Source: an uncultured Pelagibacteraceae bacterium
GTDB taxonomy: Bacteria > Pseudomonadota > Alphaproteobacteria > Pelagibacterales > Pelagibacteraceae
Reading direction: 5' to 3'
Length of the DNA: 59,281 nucleotides
Assembly (NCBI GenBank): GCA_902554335.1
Contig: CACDOD010000004.1
Location: 1 to 59,281, forward strand
This document shows positions 51,284 through 59,281 of this stretch, piece after piece. Each line of letters begins with the position of its first letter. The stretch's first letter is position 1. The translations under genes and the position numbers were made by a program. A model generated the notes under the pieces. The model made no database searches. It was given only the letters and a program-made list of their open reading frames with translations, and was not told the origin of the DNA.

Positions 51284-52011
51284 TGTCTTTTAATAATATA
51301 TCTTTTATTTTGCATAAACCACAATTATCAGAAAATATTGGAGCCTGTGCAAGAGGAATTAAAAATTTTAACTTTAGTCAATTATTATTAGTCTCCCCCA
51401 AGCCAACCTTTCCCAACGATAAGATATTGGCAACATCAGTAGGGGCTAAAGATATTATCAAAAAAGCAAAAGTTTTTAATAATTTAGAGGAGTCCTTAAA
51501 TGAAATTGATATTTTAGTTGCAACATCTGCAAGATTTAGAAATAAAAATATTAAACATATAAATCTTTCTGATCTTAAAAAGATTGATTTATCTAAAAAA
51601 ATAGGTTTTTTATTTGGATCAGAAGCCTCAGGTTTATCCAATAACGAGGTAAGTTATGCAGATTATACCTTACAAATACCTAGTAATGAAAATTTTAGAT
51701 CTTTGAACTTGTCACATAGTCTAATTATAATTGCTCAAATAGTAAATGGACTTATATCAACTAATCAAAAAAAATTCAAAAAGTCAAAAAAAATTAAAAT
51801 AGCCACAAAGAAAAATATAAACAATATGTTGTCATTGTGTATAAAAAATCTTGATGAAAGGCATTTTTTCCATCCCAAAGAAAAGAAACCTATTATGTTA
51901 GAAAATTTAAGAAGTATTTTTTATAAATTGAACCTTTCTGAAAAAGAAACTCGCATATTATCGAGTGTATTTGCTGGATTAACAAAAAAAAGGTTGATTG
52001 ACAAAACCTAA
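51283..52011 (+). CDS. TrmJ-like RNA 2'-O-methyltransferase (SPOUT)
   Basis: A 242-aa SPOUT methyltransferase: [20 protein letters not shown] at the N-terminus (motif 1), [14 protein letters not shown] (motif 2) and [16 protein letters not shown] (motif 3, knotted SAM site). A C-terminal helical extension (residues 160-242) matches TrmJ, which methylates position 32 of several tRNAs. The exact RNA target is not certain. It overlaps cimA by 1 nt. Confidence 0.85.
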   Translation: MSFNNISFILHKPQLSENIGACARGIKNFNFSQLLLVSPKPTFPNDKILATSVGAKDIIKKAKVFNNLEESLNEIDILVATSARFRNKNIKHINLSDLKKIDLSKKIGFLFGSEASGLSNNEVSYADYTLQIPSNENFRSLNLSHSLIIIAQIVNGLISTNQKKFKKSKKIKIATKKNINNMLSLCIKNLDERHFFHPKEKKPIMLENLRSIFYKLNLSEKETRILSSVFAGLTKKRLIDKT

Positions 52012-52037
52012 CTTCTGCTTATAAACCCCATTATTCA

Positions 52038-52655
52038 ATGACAAAAAGATTAAAATCTAAACATAAAGTAGATAGAAGATTAAGAGTCAATCTGTGGGGA
52101 AGACCCAAAAGTCCATTTAACTCTAGAGCATACCCTCCCGGACAACATGGCCAGACAAAATCAGCTAAGCCTTCAGATTTTGGAGTTCAATTACAAGCTA
52201 AACAAAAATTAAAATCTTATTATGGGAATATGAATGAGAAACAGTTTAGAAATCTTTATAAAAAAGCTATTATGGCTAAAGGAAATACAGCAGAAAATCT
52301 TATTGGATTATTAGAAAGAAGATTAGATGCAGTTGTATATAGGTCTAAATTTGCAAATACCATTTTTTCATCTAGACAATTAATTAATCATGGTCACGTA
52401 AAAGTTAATGGAAAAAAAGTAAATATTTCAAGTTATCAAGTAAAAGAAGAAGATACTATTGAGATAAGAGACAAGTCAAAGCAACTATCTATAATTGATG
52501 TTGCGATGGCAAGTAAAGAAAGAGAAATTCCAGAATATATTCAAGCAGATGAAAAAAATAAAAAAGTAAAATTTGTACGTGTGCCTAAATTTGAAGAAGT
52601 GCCATATCCCGTTGTAATGGAGCCAAGTTTAGTTGTTGAATACTATTCTAGATAA
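52038..52655 (+). CDS. rpsD: 30S ribosomal protein S4
   Basis: A 205-aa ribosomal protein that nucleates 16S rRNA 5'-domain assembly. The N-terminus ([20 protein letters not shown], then the RAYPPGQHG motif) is the alphaproteobacterial form without the zinc-Cys cluster. An S4 RNA-binding domain follows ([36 protein letters not shown]). Its stop TAA is immediately followed by the convergent grxD stop. Confidence 0.96.
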   Translation: MTKRLKSKHKVDRRLRVNLWGRPKSPFNSRAYPPGQHGQTKSAKPSDFGVQLQAKQKLKSYYGNMNEKQFRNLYKKAIMAKGNTAENLIGLLERRLDAVVYRSKFANTIFSSRQLINHGHVKVNGKKVNISSYQVKEEDTIEIRDKSKQLSIIDVAMASKEREIPEYIQADEKNKKVKFVRVPKFEEVPYPVVMEPSLVVEYYSR

Positions 52656-52988
52656 TTACTTTTTATACTCTATTCCTTTTGAGTCTAAATAATTCTTCAA
52701 TTCACCGTTTTCAAACATTTCTTTAACTATATCGCAGCCTCCAACAAACTCTTTATTAATATATAATTGAGGTATGGTTGGCCAATCGCTAAATAATTTA
52801 ATTCCTTCTCTTAGCTTTTGATTCTCCAAGACATTTACTCCTTTAAATTTTACATCTAACATTTTCAAAATATTTGATACAGCCATTGAGAAACCACACT
52901 GGGGCGCATCTGGTGTTCCTTTCATAAATAGACACACAGAATTATTATCTATTTCATTTTTGATTAAATCATTTATTTGTTGATCCAT
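52656..52988 (-). CDS. grxD: Monothiol glutaredoxin
   Basis: A 110-aa Grx4-type monothiol glutaredoxin: VCLFMKGTPDAPQCGFS with the CGFS active site near residue 31, then WPTIPQLYINKEFVGGCDI for glutathione binding. Such proteins bind a 2Fe-2S cluster with glutathione, and also pair with BolA. bolA is the adjacent upstream gene and the two abut exactly. Confidence 0.95.
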   Translation of the reverse strand: MDQQINDLIKNEIDNNSVCLFMKGTPDAPQCGFSMAVSNILKMLDVKFKGVNVLENQKLREGIKLFSDWPTIPQLYINKEFVGGCDIVKEMFENGELKNYLDSKGIEYKK

Positions 52989-53219
52989 TTAACTCTCCTT
53001 TGTTTTTATTGCTAATGCATGAAGTTCATTACCCATTTTACCTTTTAATGAATTATAAACCATTTTATGTTGCTCAATTTTAGTTTTACCCGAAAATTGT
53101 GAGGAAGTAATCGTTGCTGAATAATGGTTTCCATCACCAGCCAAATCTTGGATATCAATAGTTGCGTCTGGCATAGCCTCTTTAATTAAATTTTCAATTT
53201 CTTTTAAATCCATTGACAT
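52989..53219 (-). CDS. BolA family protein
   Basis: A 76-aa BolA/IbaG-type protein with the class II KH-like fold: an N-terminal helix (KEIENLIKEAMPDAT), then GDGNHYSATITSSQFSGKTKIEQHKMVYNSL (landmarks GDGNHY and QHKMVY) and the final LHALAIKT. The start ATG 53219 overlaps the purL stop in TAATG; starts further upstream lie inside purL. It works with monothiol glutaredoxin in iron-sulfur handling. Confidence 0.92.
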   Translation of the reverse strand: MSMDLKEIENLIKEAMPDATIDIQDLAGDGNHYSATITSSQFSGKTKIEQHKMVYNSLKGKMGNELHALAIKTKES

Positions 53220-55414
53220 TAGATATTCATATACTCCTTTAACCAATATTTATGCGCATCTGATAATTCTTCAATAGGTAAATTTATATCACCATTTAAA
53301 GTAACGTATTTCTCTTGAATTATGCCTAATTCATCAAAATGTATTGAGTTTTTATTTAAAATTTCATCGACTTCTTTAATATTATTTGTGGGTATTTCAA
53401 CTATGTAACGTGCTTGATCTTCTCCAAAAAAGTATTCATATTTGTTGGTTAAACCTTTGGGTTTATTTATCTTTATACCTTTATTACCTTTAATACACAT
53501 TCTAGAAACTGCAGTGAGTATCCCACCTAAAGACACATCATGACTGCTAACTATTAATTTTTTTTCTATTAAATTCAATATTGTTTGGCCAATATTTTTT
53601 TCATTAAATAAATTTATACTTGGAGGAGGGCCTTTTTTTTCATTAAGAATATCTTTTGCAAAAATACTCTGATCTAAATGACCTTCAGTTTTACCTATTA
53701 CATAGACAATATTTCCATAATTTTTAAATTCCATTGTAATCATATTTTCATAATTTTTAATTAGTCCGACTCCTCCAATTGTAGGCGTTGGTTTGATACC
53801 TTTGTCCTTTGTTTCGTTATAAAAAGAGACATTTCCTGAAACTACTGGAAAATCTAAATACTCACTTGCCTCTGATATACCTTCAACACACTCAACAAAT
53901 TCTCCCATATTTTTTTCCTTTTCAGGATTTCCAAAATTTAAACAATTGGTTATAGCTATTGGCTTAGCGCCAACAGAAATTAGATTTCTCCAACTCTCAC
54001 AAACCACTTGTTTGCCACCAGTAATAGGATGAGAAAAACAATAAGATGCAGAAGAATCTACTGTTGCTGCAACAGCTTTTTTTGTTCCATGAATTCTTAC
54101 AACACCCGCATCACCCCCAGGTTTTTGAATTGTATCACCCATAACAGTATGATCGTATTGATCCCATATCCATTTTTTTTCAGAAATATTGGGGCTGCTT
54201 AAAATTTTCTTTAAACAATCAGATACACTTAATGATTTAAAGTTATCTTTATTAAACTTTAATTTTTGGGGTAGTTTTGTTTTTTTCCAATTTCTATCGT
54301 ACACTGGTGCATTTTCTGCTAATAGATTAATTGGAATTTCAGCTATTTTTGAATTATTAAAAATTAATTCAATTTTATTTGTATTTGTTGTTTTTCCAAT
54401 TACTGCAAAATCTAAATTCCATTTGTCAAAAATTTTTTTAGCAAAATCTTCTTTCCCTTTTTCTAAAACAATTAACATTCTCTCTTGGCTTTCTGAGAGC
54501 ATTATTTCATAAGGAGACATTTTCTCTTCTCTACAAGGAACTTTACTTAAATCTAATTGAATTCCTAAGTTGCCTTTTGATGCCATTTCTACACTTGATG
54601 AAGTTAGTCCTGCTGCACCCATATCCTGAATTGCGATGATTGATTTATCACTCATTAATTCCAAGCAGGCTTCTAATAAAAGTTTTTCTGTAAAGGGATC
54701 TCCCACCTGGACTGTTGGTTTTTTTTCTTCAATTTTATCATCGAATGTAGAAGATGCCATACTAGCACCGTGTATGCCATCTCTTCCTGTTTTGGATCCA
54801 ACATATATAACCGGCTTATTCAAACCAGCTGCCTTTGAGTAAAAAATTTTATTTTTATTTACTAAACCTAAAGTCATAGCATTAACCAATATATTTCCAT
54901 TGTAAGAATCATCAAATGAGGTTTGGCCAGCAATCGTTGGGACACCAATACAATTTCCATAGCCACCAATACCTTTCACAACACCTCTTAAAAGATTTTT
55001 TGTTTTTTTATGCTGTGGAGAGCCAAAATGAATAGAGTTTAAATTAGCAATAGGTCGAGCTCCCATTGTAAAAACATCTCTCATTATACCACCAACACCT
55101 GTAGCAGCACCTTGATAAGGTTCTATAAAAGAAGGGTGATTGTGACTTTCTATTTTGAATACAATTGCATCATCATCCCCTATATCTATTATACCAGCAT
55201 TTTCCCCTGGTCCTTGAATTACTTGTTTTCCTTTTGTATGTAATTTTTTAAGATGTATTCTAGATGATTTATAAGAACAATGTTCATTCCACATTGCTGA
55301 AAAAATTGCAAGTTCAGTAATATTAGGTATTCGTTTTAACAACTCACAAATCTTAGAAAATTCCTCTTTTTTTAAACCATGTTCAATTGCTACTGACTCT
55401 GTAACTTGTATCAT
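53219..55414 (-). CDS. purL: Phosphoribosylformylglycinamidine synthase II
   Basis: A 731-aa small-type PurL that works with PurQ and PurS. It has NEHCSYKSSR, GPGENAG, ESHNHPSFIEP (ATP and Mg site), GIHGASMAS, QDMGAAGLTSSS, GDPFTEK and the second-half GGDAGVVR and VSGNVSFYNET. It converts FGAR to FGAM with ATP and ammonia from PurQ. It overlaps purQ by 4 nt and bolA by 1 nt. Confidence 0.95.
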   Translation of the reverse strand: MIQVTESVAIEHGLKKEEFSKICELLKRIPNITELAIFSAMWNEHCSYKSSRIHLKKLHTKGKQVIQGPGENAGIIDIGDDDAIVFKIESHNHPSFIEPYQGAATGVGGIMRDVFTMGARPIANLNSIHFGSPQHKKTKNLLRGVVKGIGGYGNCIGVPTIAGQTSFDDSYNGNILVNAMTLGLVNKNKIFYSKAAGLNKPVIYVGSKTGRDGIHGASMASSTFDDKIEEKKPTVQVGDPFTEKLLLEACLELMSDKSIIAIQDMGAAGLTSSSVEMASKGNLGIQLDLSKVPCREEKMSPYEIMLSESQERMLIVLEKGKEDFAKKIFDKWNLDFAVIGKTTNTNKIELIFNNSKIAEIPINLLAENAPVYDRNWKKTKLPQKLKFNKDNFKSLSVSDCLKKILSSPNISEKKWIWDQYDHTVMGDTIQKPGGDAGVVRIHGTKKAVAATVDSSASYCFSHPITGGKQVVCESWRNLISVGAKPIAITNCLNFGNPEKEKNMGEFVECVEGISEASEYLDFPVVSGNVSFYNETKDKGIKPTPTIGGVGLIKNYENMITMEFKNYGNIVYVIGKTEGHLDQSIFAKDILNEKKGPPPSINLFNEKNIGQTILNLIEKKLIVSSHDVSLGGILTAVSRMCIKGNKGIKINKPKGLTNKYEYFFGEDQARYIVEIPTNNIKEVDEILNKNSIHFDELGIIQEKYVTLNGDINLPIEELSDAHKYWLKEYMNI

Positions 55415-56094
55415 TTTAAGTTTCCTAAAAGATTTTCAAAGAATAGAGAGCCATCTTCTCCAGAAAGATATTTATCTATCATTCTTTCTGGATGTGGCAT
55501 CATTCCTAAAACATTTTTATTTTTATTAAATATTCCCGCTATATTATTTATTGCACCGTTAGGATTGTTGTCTTCATTTTCTAATCCTTCGGAATTACAA
55601 TAGGTTACAGCTATTTGATTATTATCTTCTAAAGTTTTTAATTCCTCTTCAGTACAAAAGAAATTTCCCTCGTTATGAGCAATATGTAATTCTAAAATAT
55701 CTTTTTTAATATTATTAAAATATTTATTTTTCTTATCTTTAACTTTTACAAATACATTTTTGCATATAAAATCTAAATATTTATTTTGTTGTAAAATTCC
55801 AGGCAATAAACCAGTTTCAGTTAATATTTGAAATCCGTTGCAGATACCAAGCACTAATCCCCCAGAATTAGCAAAATCTATAACTGATCTTATTATTTTT
55901 GACTTTGAGGCAATGCTGCCACATCTTAAATAATCTCCATATGAAAAACCACCTGGCAATACTATTAAATCACTTCTTGGTATTGATTGATCATTATGCC
56001 AAACCATTTTGTTTTTAAAGCCAAATTTATTAAGAGCTACATCCATATCTCTATCGCAGTTTGATCCTGGAAAAATAATAACTGAGGAATTCAT
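55411..56094 (-). CDS. purQ: Phosphoribosylformylglycinamidine synthase I (glutaminase)
   Basis: A 227-aa class I glutamine amidotransferase: IIFPGSNCDRDM, LPGGFSYGDYLRCG, VLGICNGFQILTE with the nucleophile Cys in the elbow, and HPERM with the catalytic His near residue 200. It passes ammonia to PurL through the PurLQS complex. Confidence 0.95.
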   Translation of the reverse strand: MNSSVIIFPGSNCDRDMDVALNKFGFKNKMVWHNDQSIPRSDLIVLPGGFSYGDYLRCGSIASKSKIIRSVIDFANSGGLVLGICNGFQILTETGLLPGILQQNKYLDFICKNVFVKVKDKKNKYFNNIKKDILELHIAHNEGNFFCTEEELKTLEDNNQIAVTYCNSEGLENEDNNPNGAINNIAGIFNKNKNVLGMMPHPERMIDKYLSGEDGSLFFENLLGNLK

Positions 56095-56100
56095 TAATGA

Positions 56101-56334
56101 TTAGATAATTTTATAATCCTCAATGACAAGATTGGCCAATAGTTTTTTACACATTTCTTCAACTTGTGCTTTTGCTTTTGTTTCATTATTTTCATTTAAG
56201 CTTACTTCGAAATATTTACCTTGTCTTATCTCTTCAACATTTGAAAAACTCATTCCATTTAGGGTCTGTTGTATTGCCTTTCCTTGAGGATCCAAGACAC
56301 CATTTTTAAGAGTGACTATTACTTTAATTTTCAT
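56101..56334 (-). CDS. purS: PurS subunit of FGAM synthase
   Basis: A 77-aa protein: KVIVTLKNGVLDPQGKAIQQTL at the N-terminus, then VEEIRQGKYFEV, a typical PurS ferredoxin-like dimer that bridges PurQ and PurL. It overlaps purC by 1 nt and is 6 nt before purQ. Confidence 0.93.
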   Translation of the reverse strand: MKIKVIVTLKNGVLDPQGKAIQQTLNGMSFSNVEEIRQGKYFEVSLNENNETKAKAQVEEMCKKLLANLVIEDYKII

Positions 56335-57116
56335 TACTTTTTTTTAATTTTAACTGCAGTGGGTTTGGGGAATTTGATTGGTCTTATATTATTTGCTTGT
56401 TCATGTAAAATTCCTAATCTTCTAGCAACTTCTTGGTAGGCTTCAACTATATCTCCTAAATTTTTTCTAAATCTGTCTTTGTCTAATTTTCTGTCTGTAT
56501 CTGCATCCCATAACCTACATGTATCTGGACTTATCTCATCAGCAAGAATAATTTTACCATCAGACTTTCTTTTTCCAAACTCTAATTTAAAATCAACTAG
56601 TTTAATATTAATACCACGAAACATTCCTTGTAAAAAATCATTTATTCTTAAGCATTTGTCAGTAATTAATTCAATTTCTGACAAAGAAGCCCATCCAAAT
56701 GCATCAATATGCTCTTTTGCAATTAATGGATCTCCAAGCTTGTCATTTTTGTAACAAAACTCAATTAAAGGTTTATTTAAAATTGTGCCGTCCTCAATAC
56801 CCAGTCTTTTTGTTAATGAACCAGTGACAATATTTCTTATAACAAATTCAATAGGTATAATATCAACAAAATCAATTAATTGCTCTCTCATATTAAGACG
56901 TTTGATTAAATGATTTTCAATTCCAACATCTTTTAAAGCTGATAAAATATGTTCTGAGATTCTATTATTTAATATCCCTTTTCCTTCGATACTTGCTTTT
57001 TTTTGATTGTTAAATGCTGTCGCATCATCTTTAAAATGTTGAATAACTAGGTTTTTATCAGTCGAAGAAAATATAATTTTAGCTTTTCCTTCATAGAGTT
57101 TTTTTCCTTTTTTCAT
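56334..57116 (-). CDS. purC: SAICAR synthetase
   Basis: A 260-aa ATP-dependent ligase joining CAIR and aspartate. It has KLYEGKAKIIF, KDDATAFN, GSLTKRLGIEDG, IKLVDFKLEFG and LADEISPDTCRLWD. The C-terminus is a basic tail of Pro/Lys residues. It overlaps both purB and purS by 1 nt. Confidence 0.95.
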   Translation of the reverse strand: MKKGKKLYEGKAKIIFSSTDKNLVIQHFKDDATAFNNQKKASIEGKGILNNRISEHILSALKDVGIENHLIKRLNMREQLIDFVDIIPIEFVIRNIVTGSLTKRLGIEDGTILNKPLIEFCYKNDKLGDPLIAKEHIDAFGWASLSEIELITDKCLRINDFLQGMFRGINIKLVDFKLEFGKRKSDGKIILADEISPDTCRLWDADTDRKLDKDRFRKNLGDIVEAYQEVARRLGILHEQANNIRPIKFPKPTAVKIKKK

Positions 57117-58408
57117 TATTTAAATACTCTTTTAAAAATAAAGTTTACATTTTTAAAGTGTCTAGAGTAATTAAAAATAGATTTTAATTTCTTTTCACTA
57201 ATAATTTTCATTATTTTTTTATCACTTAATATTAATTCAAATAAATTCTTATTTTCAGCAAAACACCTTTTTGCATAACTTTGTACTATTTTGTATGATT
57301 TTTCTCTAGTTATACCTGCTTTAGTAAGTTCTAACATTATTTCTTGAGAAAATATTAAACCTTTTGTTAAGTTTATATTTTCTATCATTTTTTTTGGATA
57401 AATAATCATTCCACCCAAAACATTTGCCAATCTATTTAAAGCGAAATCAAGTGTAATATTTGCATCAGGTCCTATATTTCTCTCTACACTAGAGTGTGAT
57501 ATATCTCTCTCATGCCACAATGCAATATTTTCAAGAGCTGGCATAGTATGACTCCTTACAATTCTTGCAAGACCAGTTAAATTTTCACTTAAAATTGGAT
57601 TTTTTTTATGTGGCATAGCGGATGAGCCTTTTTGATCTTTTGAGAAGAACTCTTGGATTTCATATACTTCTGATCTTTGTAAGTGTCTAATTTCAGTAGC
57701 CACTCTCTCAACACTACCAGCTATAATACCCAAAACAGAAAAATAATGCGCATGTCTATCTCTAGGTATTATTTGTGTAGAAATTGGTTCAGGATAAAGA
57801 TTTAATTTTTTTGCTACGTAACCCTCGACTTTTGGATCAATATTTGCAAAAGTTCCAACTGCACCAGATATTGCGCACGTTGAAATATCAAATATTGCAC
57901 TTGAAAGTCTTTTTTTATTTCGTTTAAATTCTTCATAAAATGATGCTAATTTTAGACCTAAGGTTATCGGTTCAGCGTGTATTCCATGGCTACGTCCAAT
58001 ACAGGGTGTAAATTTATGTTTTCTAGCTTGTTTTTTTAGTACTGATAGAATTTTATCTATATCTGCTAATAAAATTTCACCAGATTGTTTTAATTGAATA
58101 TTAAATGCCGTATCCAAAACATCAGAAGATGTCATTCCCTGATGAAGGTATCTTGCCTGAATTCCCGCTTGTTCAGTAATTGACGTTAGAAATGCTATTA
58201 CGTCATGTTTTACTTTTGCTTCTAAATCATGAATTCTTTTAACTTTTATCTTTGCTTTTCTTTTAACTATTGAAGAAACCCCCTTTGGTATAAATTTATA
58301 TTTTTCCATAGCTTCGGCTGCAGCGATTTCAATGTTTAACCAAATTCTATATTTATTTTCTTCCGACCAAATGTTTTTAAGTTCTTTTCTAGAATATCTA
58401 TCAATCAT
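57116..58408 (-). CDS. purB: Adenylosuccinate lyase
   Basis: A 430-aa fumarase-superfamily lyase acting on SAICAR and adenylosuccinate. It has KVKHDVIAFLTSI, HQGMTSSDVLDTAF, RSHGIHAEPITLGLK (catalytic His region) and the signature GSSAMPHKKNPILSEN. Length is standard for the short bacterial form. The start is 2 nt after the map stop. Confidence 0.95.
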   Translation of the reverse strand: MIDRYSRKELKNIWSEENKYRIWLNIEIAAAEAMEKYKFIPKGVSSIVKRKAKIKVKRIHDLEAKVKHDVIAFLTSITEQAGIQARYLHQGMTSSDVLDTAFNIQLKQSGEILLADIDKILSVLKKQARKHKFTPCIGRSHGIHAEPITLGLKLASFYEEFKRNKKRLSSAIFDISTCAISGAVGTFANIDPKVEGYVAKKLNLYPEPISTQIIPRDRHAHYFSVLGIIAGSVERVATEIRHLQRSEVYEIQEFFSKDQKGSSAMPHKKNPILSENLTGLARIVRSHTMPALENIALWHERDISHSSVERNIGPDANITLDFALNRLANVLGGMIIYPKKMIENINLTKGLIFSQEIMLELTKAGITREKSYKIVQSYAKRCFAENKNLFELILSDKKIMKIISEKKLKSIFNYSRHFKNVNFIFKRVFK

Positions 58409-58410
58409 TA

Positions 58411-59178
58411 TTAATAAGGAGGTTTATTATATCCTTTAACAGATTCTGTGAAAATTTCATAACCATTTTCTGTAATTCCAATGGTATGTTCAAATTGTGC
58501 TGATAAAGACTTATCTTTAGTTACAGCTGTCCAACCATCATTTAAAATTTTAACATCATATTTTCCTGCATTAATCATTGGTTCAATTGTGAAAGTCATA
58601 CCTGGATAGATTTCTGGACCAGTATTTTTTTTTCCATAATGTAAAATATTAGGACTTTCATGAAATGTATTACTAATTCCATGACCACAAAAATCTCTTA
58701 CAACCGAATATCCTTTTTTCTCAACATAGGTTTGTATTTCACAACCTATGTCACCAAGCTTGACACCAGGTTTTAAAATCTTTATTGCATTCATCATTGA
58801 ATGGTAGGTTGCATCAATTAAATTATTTGCTTTAATTGATGAATTTCCTATAACGAACATTCTACTTGTGTCACCGTAATAGTCATTTACAACAGCTGTA
58901 ACATCAACATTTACTACATCACCGTCCTCTAAGACACGATCAGATGGAATACCATGACACACAACATGGTTTAAAGATGTACAAAGAGACTTTTTAAATC
59001 CCCTATAAAATTGAGGAGCCGAATAACCACCGTTATCTTTAATAAAATCAAAAGCTAACTGATCTATTTTATCTGTAGAAATTCCAGGTTTAATAAAATC
59101 TGTCAGCATATCCAATGTTCTTGAAGCAAGTTTTCCTGCTATTCTCATTCTTTCAAATTTTTCTTCGTATTTAGTCAT
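58411..59178 (-). CDS. map: Methionine aminopeptidase, type I
   Basis: A 255-aa metallopeptidase removing initiator Met. It has NHVVCHGIPSDRVLEDGDVVNVDVT (landmarks CHGIPSD and VNVDVT), DTSRMFVIG, VRDFCGHGISNTFHE, FTIEPMI and QFEHTIGIT, which supply the five metal ligands (Asp, Asp, His, Glu, Glu). It overlaps the preceding partial gene by 8 nt and leads into the purine operon. Confidence 0.95.
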   Translation of the reverse strand: MTKYEEKFERMRIAGKLASRTLDMLTDFIKPGISTDKIDQLAFDFIKDNGGYSAPQFYRGFKKSLCTSLNHVVCHGIPSDRVLEDGDVVNVDVTAVVNDYYGDTSRMFVIGNSSIKANNLIDATYHSMMNAIKILKPGVKLGDIGCEIQTYVEKKGYSVVRDFCGHGISNTFHESPNILHYGKKNTGPEIYPGMTFTIEPMINAGKYDVKILNDGWTAVTKDKSLSAQFEHTIGITENGYEIFTESVKGYNKPPY

Positions 59179-59281
59179 GTATAATTTGTATTTTTTTTTC
59201 TATAAAAATTTCTTTTGAATTTAATTTGCACCTATATGCAATAAATTTTAATCCATCTTTATTAGCTTGAATAAAATTATT
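59171..59281 (-). CDS. sfsA: SfsA-like protein, C-terminal end
   Basis: Thirty-six residues before a TAA at 59173-59171, open to the window edge. NKDGLKFIAYRCKLNSKEIFI and IEKKIQI resemble the SfsA C-terminus (the G-V-E-x-L-A-Y-R-C pattern). SfsA is a DNA-binding or nuclease-fold protein named for sugar fermentation stimulation. The end overlaps the map start by 8 nt. The family call rests on this short stretch only. Confidence 0.6.
   Translation of the reverse strand, partial: NNFIQANKDGLKFIAYRCKLNSKEIFIEKKIQIIHD

Noticed and set aside
53219..55414. Several plus-strand frames of 60-110 codons inside purL
   Set aside because: They are antisense shadows of a well-conserved gene with complete PurL motifs and show no recognisable protein features.

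Overview
The window looks like a chromosome segment of a streamlined, very AT-rich marine alphaproteobacterium of the SAR11 (Pelagibacterales) type. This placement is inferred from the base composition, the near absence of spacers (many genes abut or overlap by 1-4 nt), a fused speD-speE, an omega subunit with an acidic tail, a DUF6165 protein, and gene neighbourhoods such as sfsA-map-purBCSQL-bolA-grxD facing rpsD. No rRNA operon, CRISPR array or canonical insertion sequence was seen. One intact tRNA is present.

Layout. Positions 1-4009 hold the end of an NCS1 permease, a zinc alcohol dehydrogenase, a secreted DUF3047 protein, YbgC, a family-5 uracil-DNA glycosylase and an exported histidine phosphatase, plus two possible tiny membrane proteins. 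At 4010-4086 is a CAU tRNA. A perfect 54-bp copy of its 3' part recurs at 5786-5839. Between the copies lies a 1.75-kb element with three minus-strand genes of unknown function, one of them PD-(D/E)XK-like, and paired TGAC-type repeats near both ends. It has no integrase and looks like a minimal tRNA-integrated element. Just beyond it (5855-10532) is an extremely AT-rich surface-polysaccharide block: LicD-like protein, glycosyltransferase, RmlD-like reductase, RmlC, RmlA and RmlB.

Positions 10605-18832 hold nucleoside and sulfur salvage: apt, then mtnP, a secreted hydrolase, mtnA, a class II aldolase and a SpeD-SpeE fusion. Together these suggest that methylthioadenosine from spermidine synthesis is recycled through MTR-1-P and MTRu-1-P and then cleaved by an aldolase (a DHAP-type shunt). 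A polar amino-acid ABC transporter (binding protein and two permeases, no ATPase) and a Nit2-like amidase follow. Positions 18829-25029 mix glycan or surface genes (methyltransferase-like, DUF6165, GT9, GT4) with an IclR regulator that has a clear palindrome upstream, a thioredoxin-like protein, a gamma-carbonic-anhydrase-like protein and TesA. TesA shares a CATG start with the divergent YbbA-YbbP exporter.

Positions 28255-38726 hold a beta-barrel protein, a PNPOx-like flavoprotein, a beta-hydroxyacid dehydrogenase, an MFS transporter, rpoZ, dusA, a TSUP permease, a phosphohexomutase and nrdAB behind a probable NrdR site. Positions 38732-43603 hold an FkbM methyltransferase, the 2-methylcitrate genes prpD-prpB-prpC, and gph. 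Positions 43674-52655 form a plus-strand run: a stand-alone GlmU acetyltransferase domain, glmS, class II DAHP synthase, nadE, cysS, cimA, trmJ-like and rpsD. Positions 52656-59281 form the opposing run sfsA(partial)-map-purB-purC-purS-purQ-purL-bolA-grxD. The two runs meet with their stop codons back to back.
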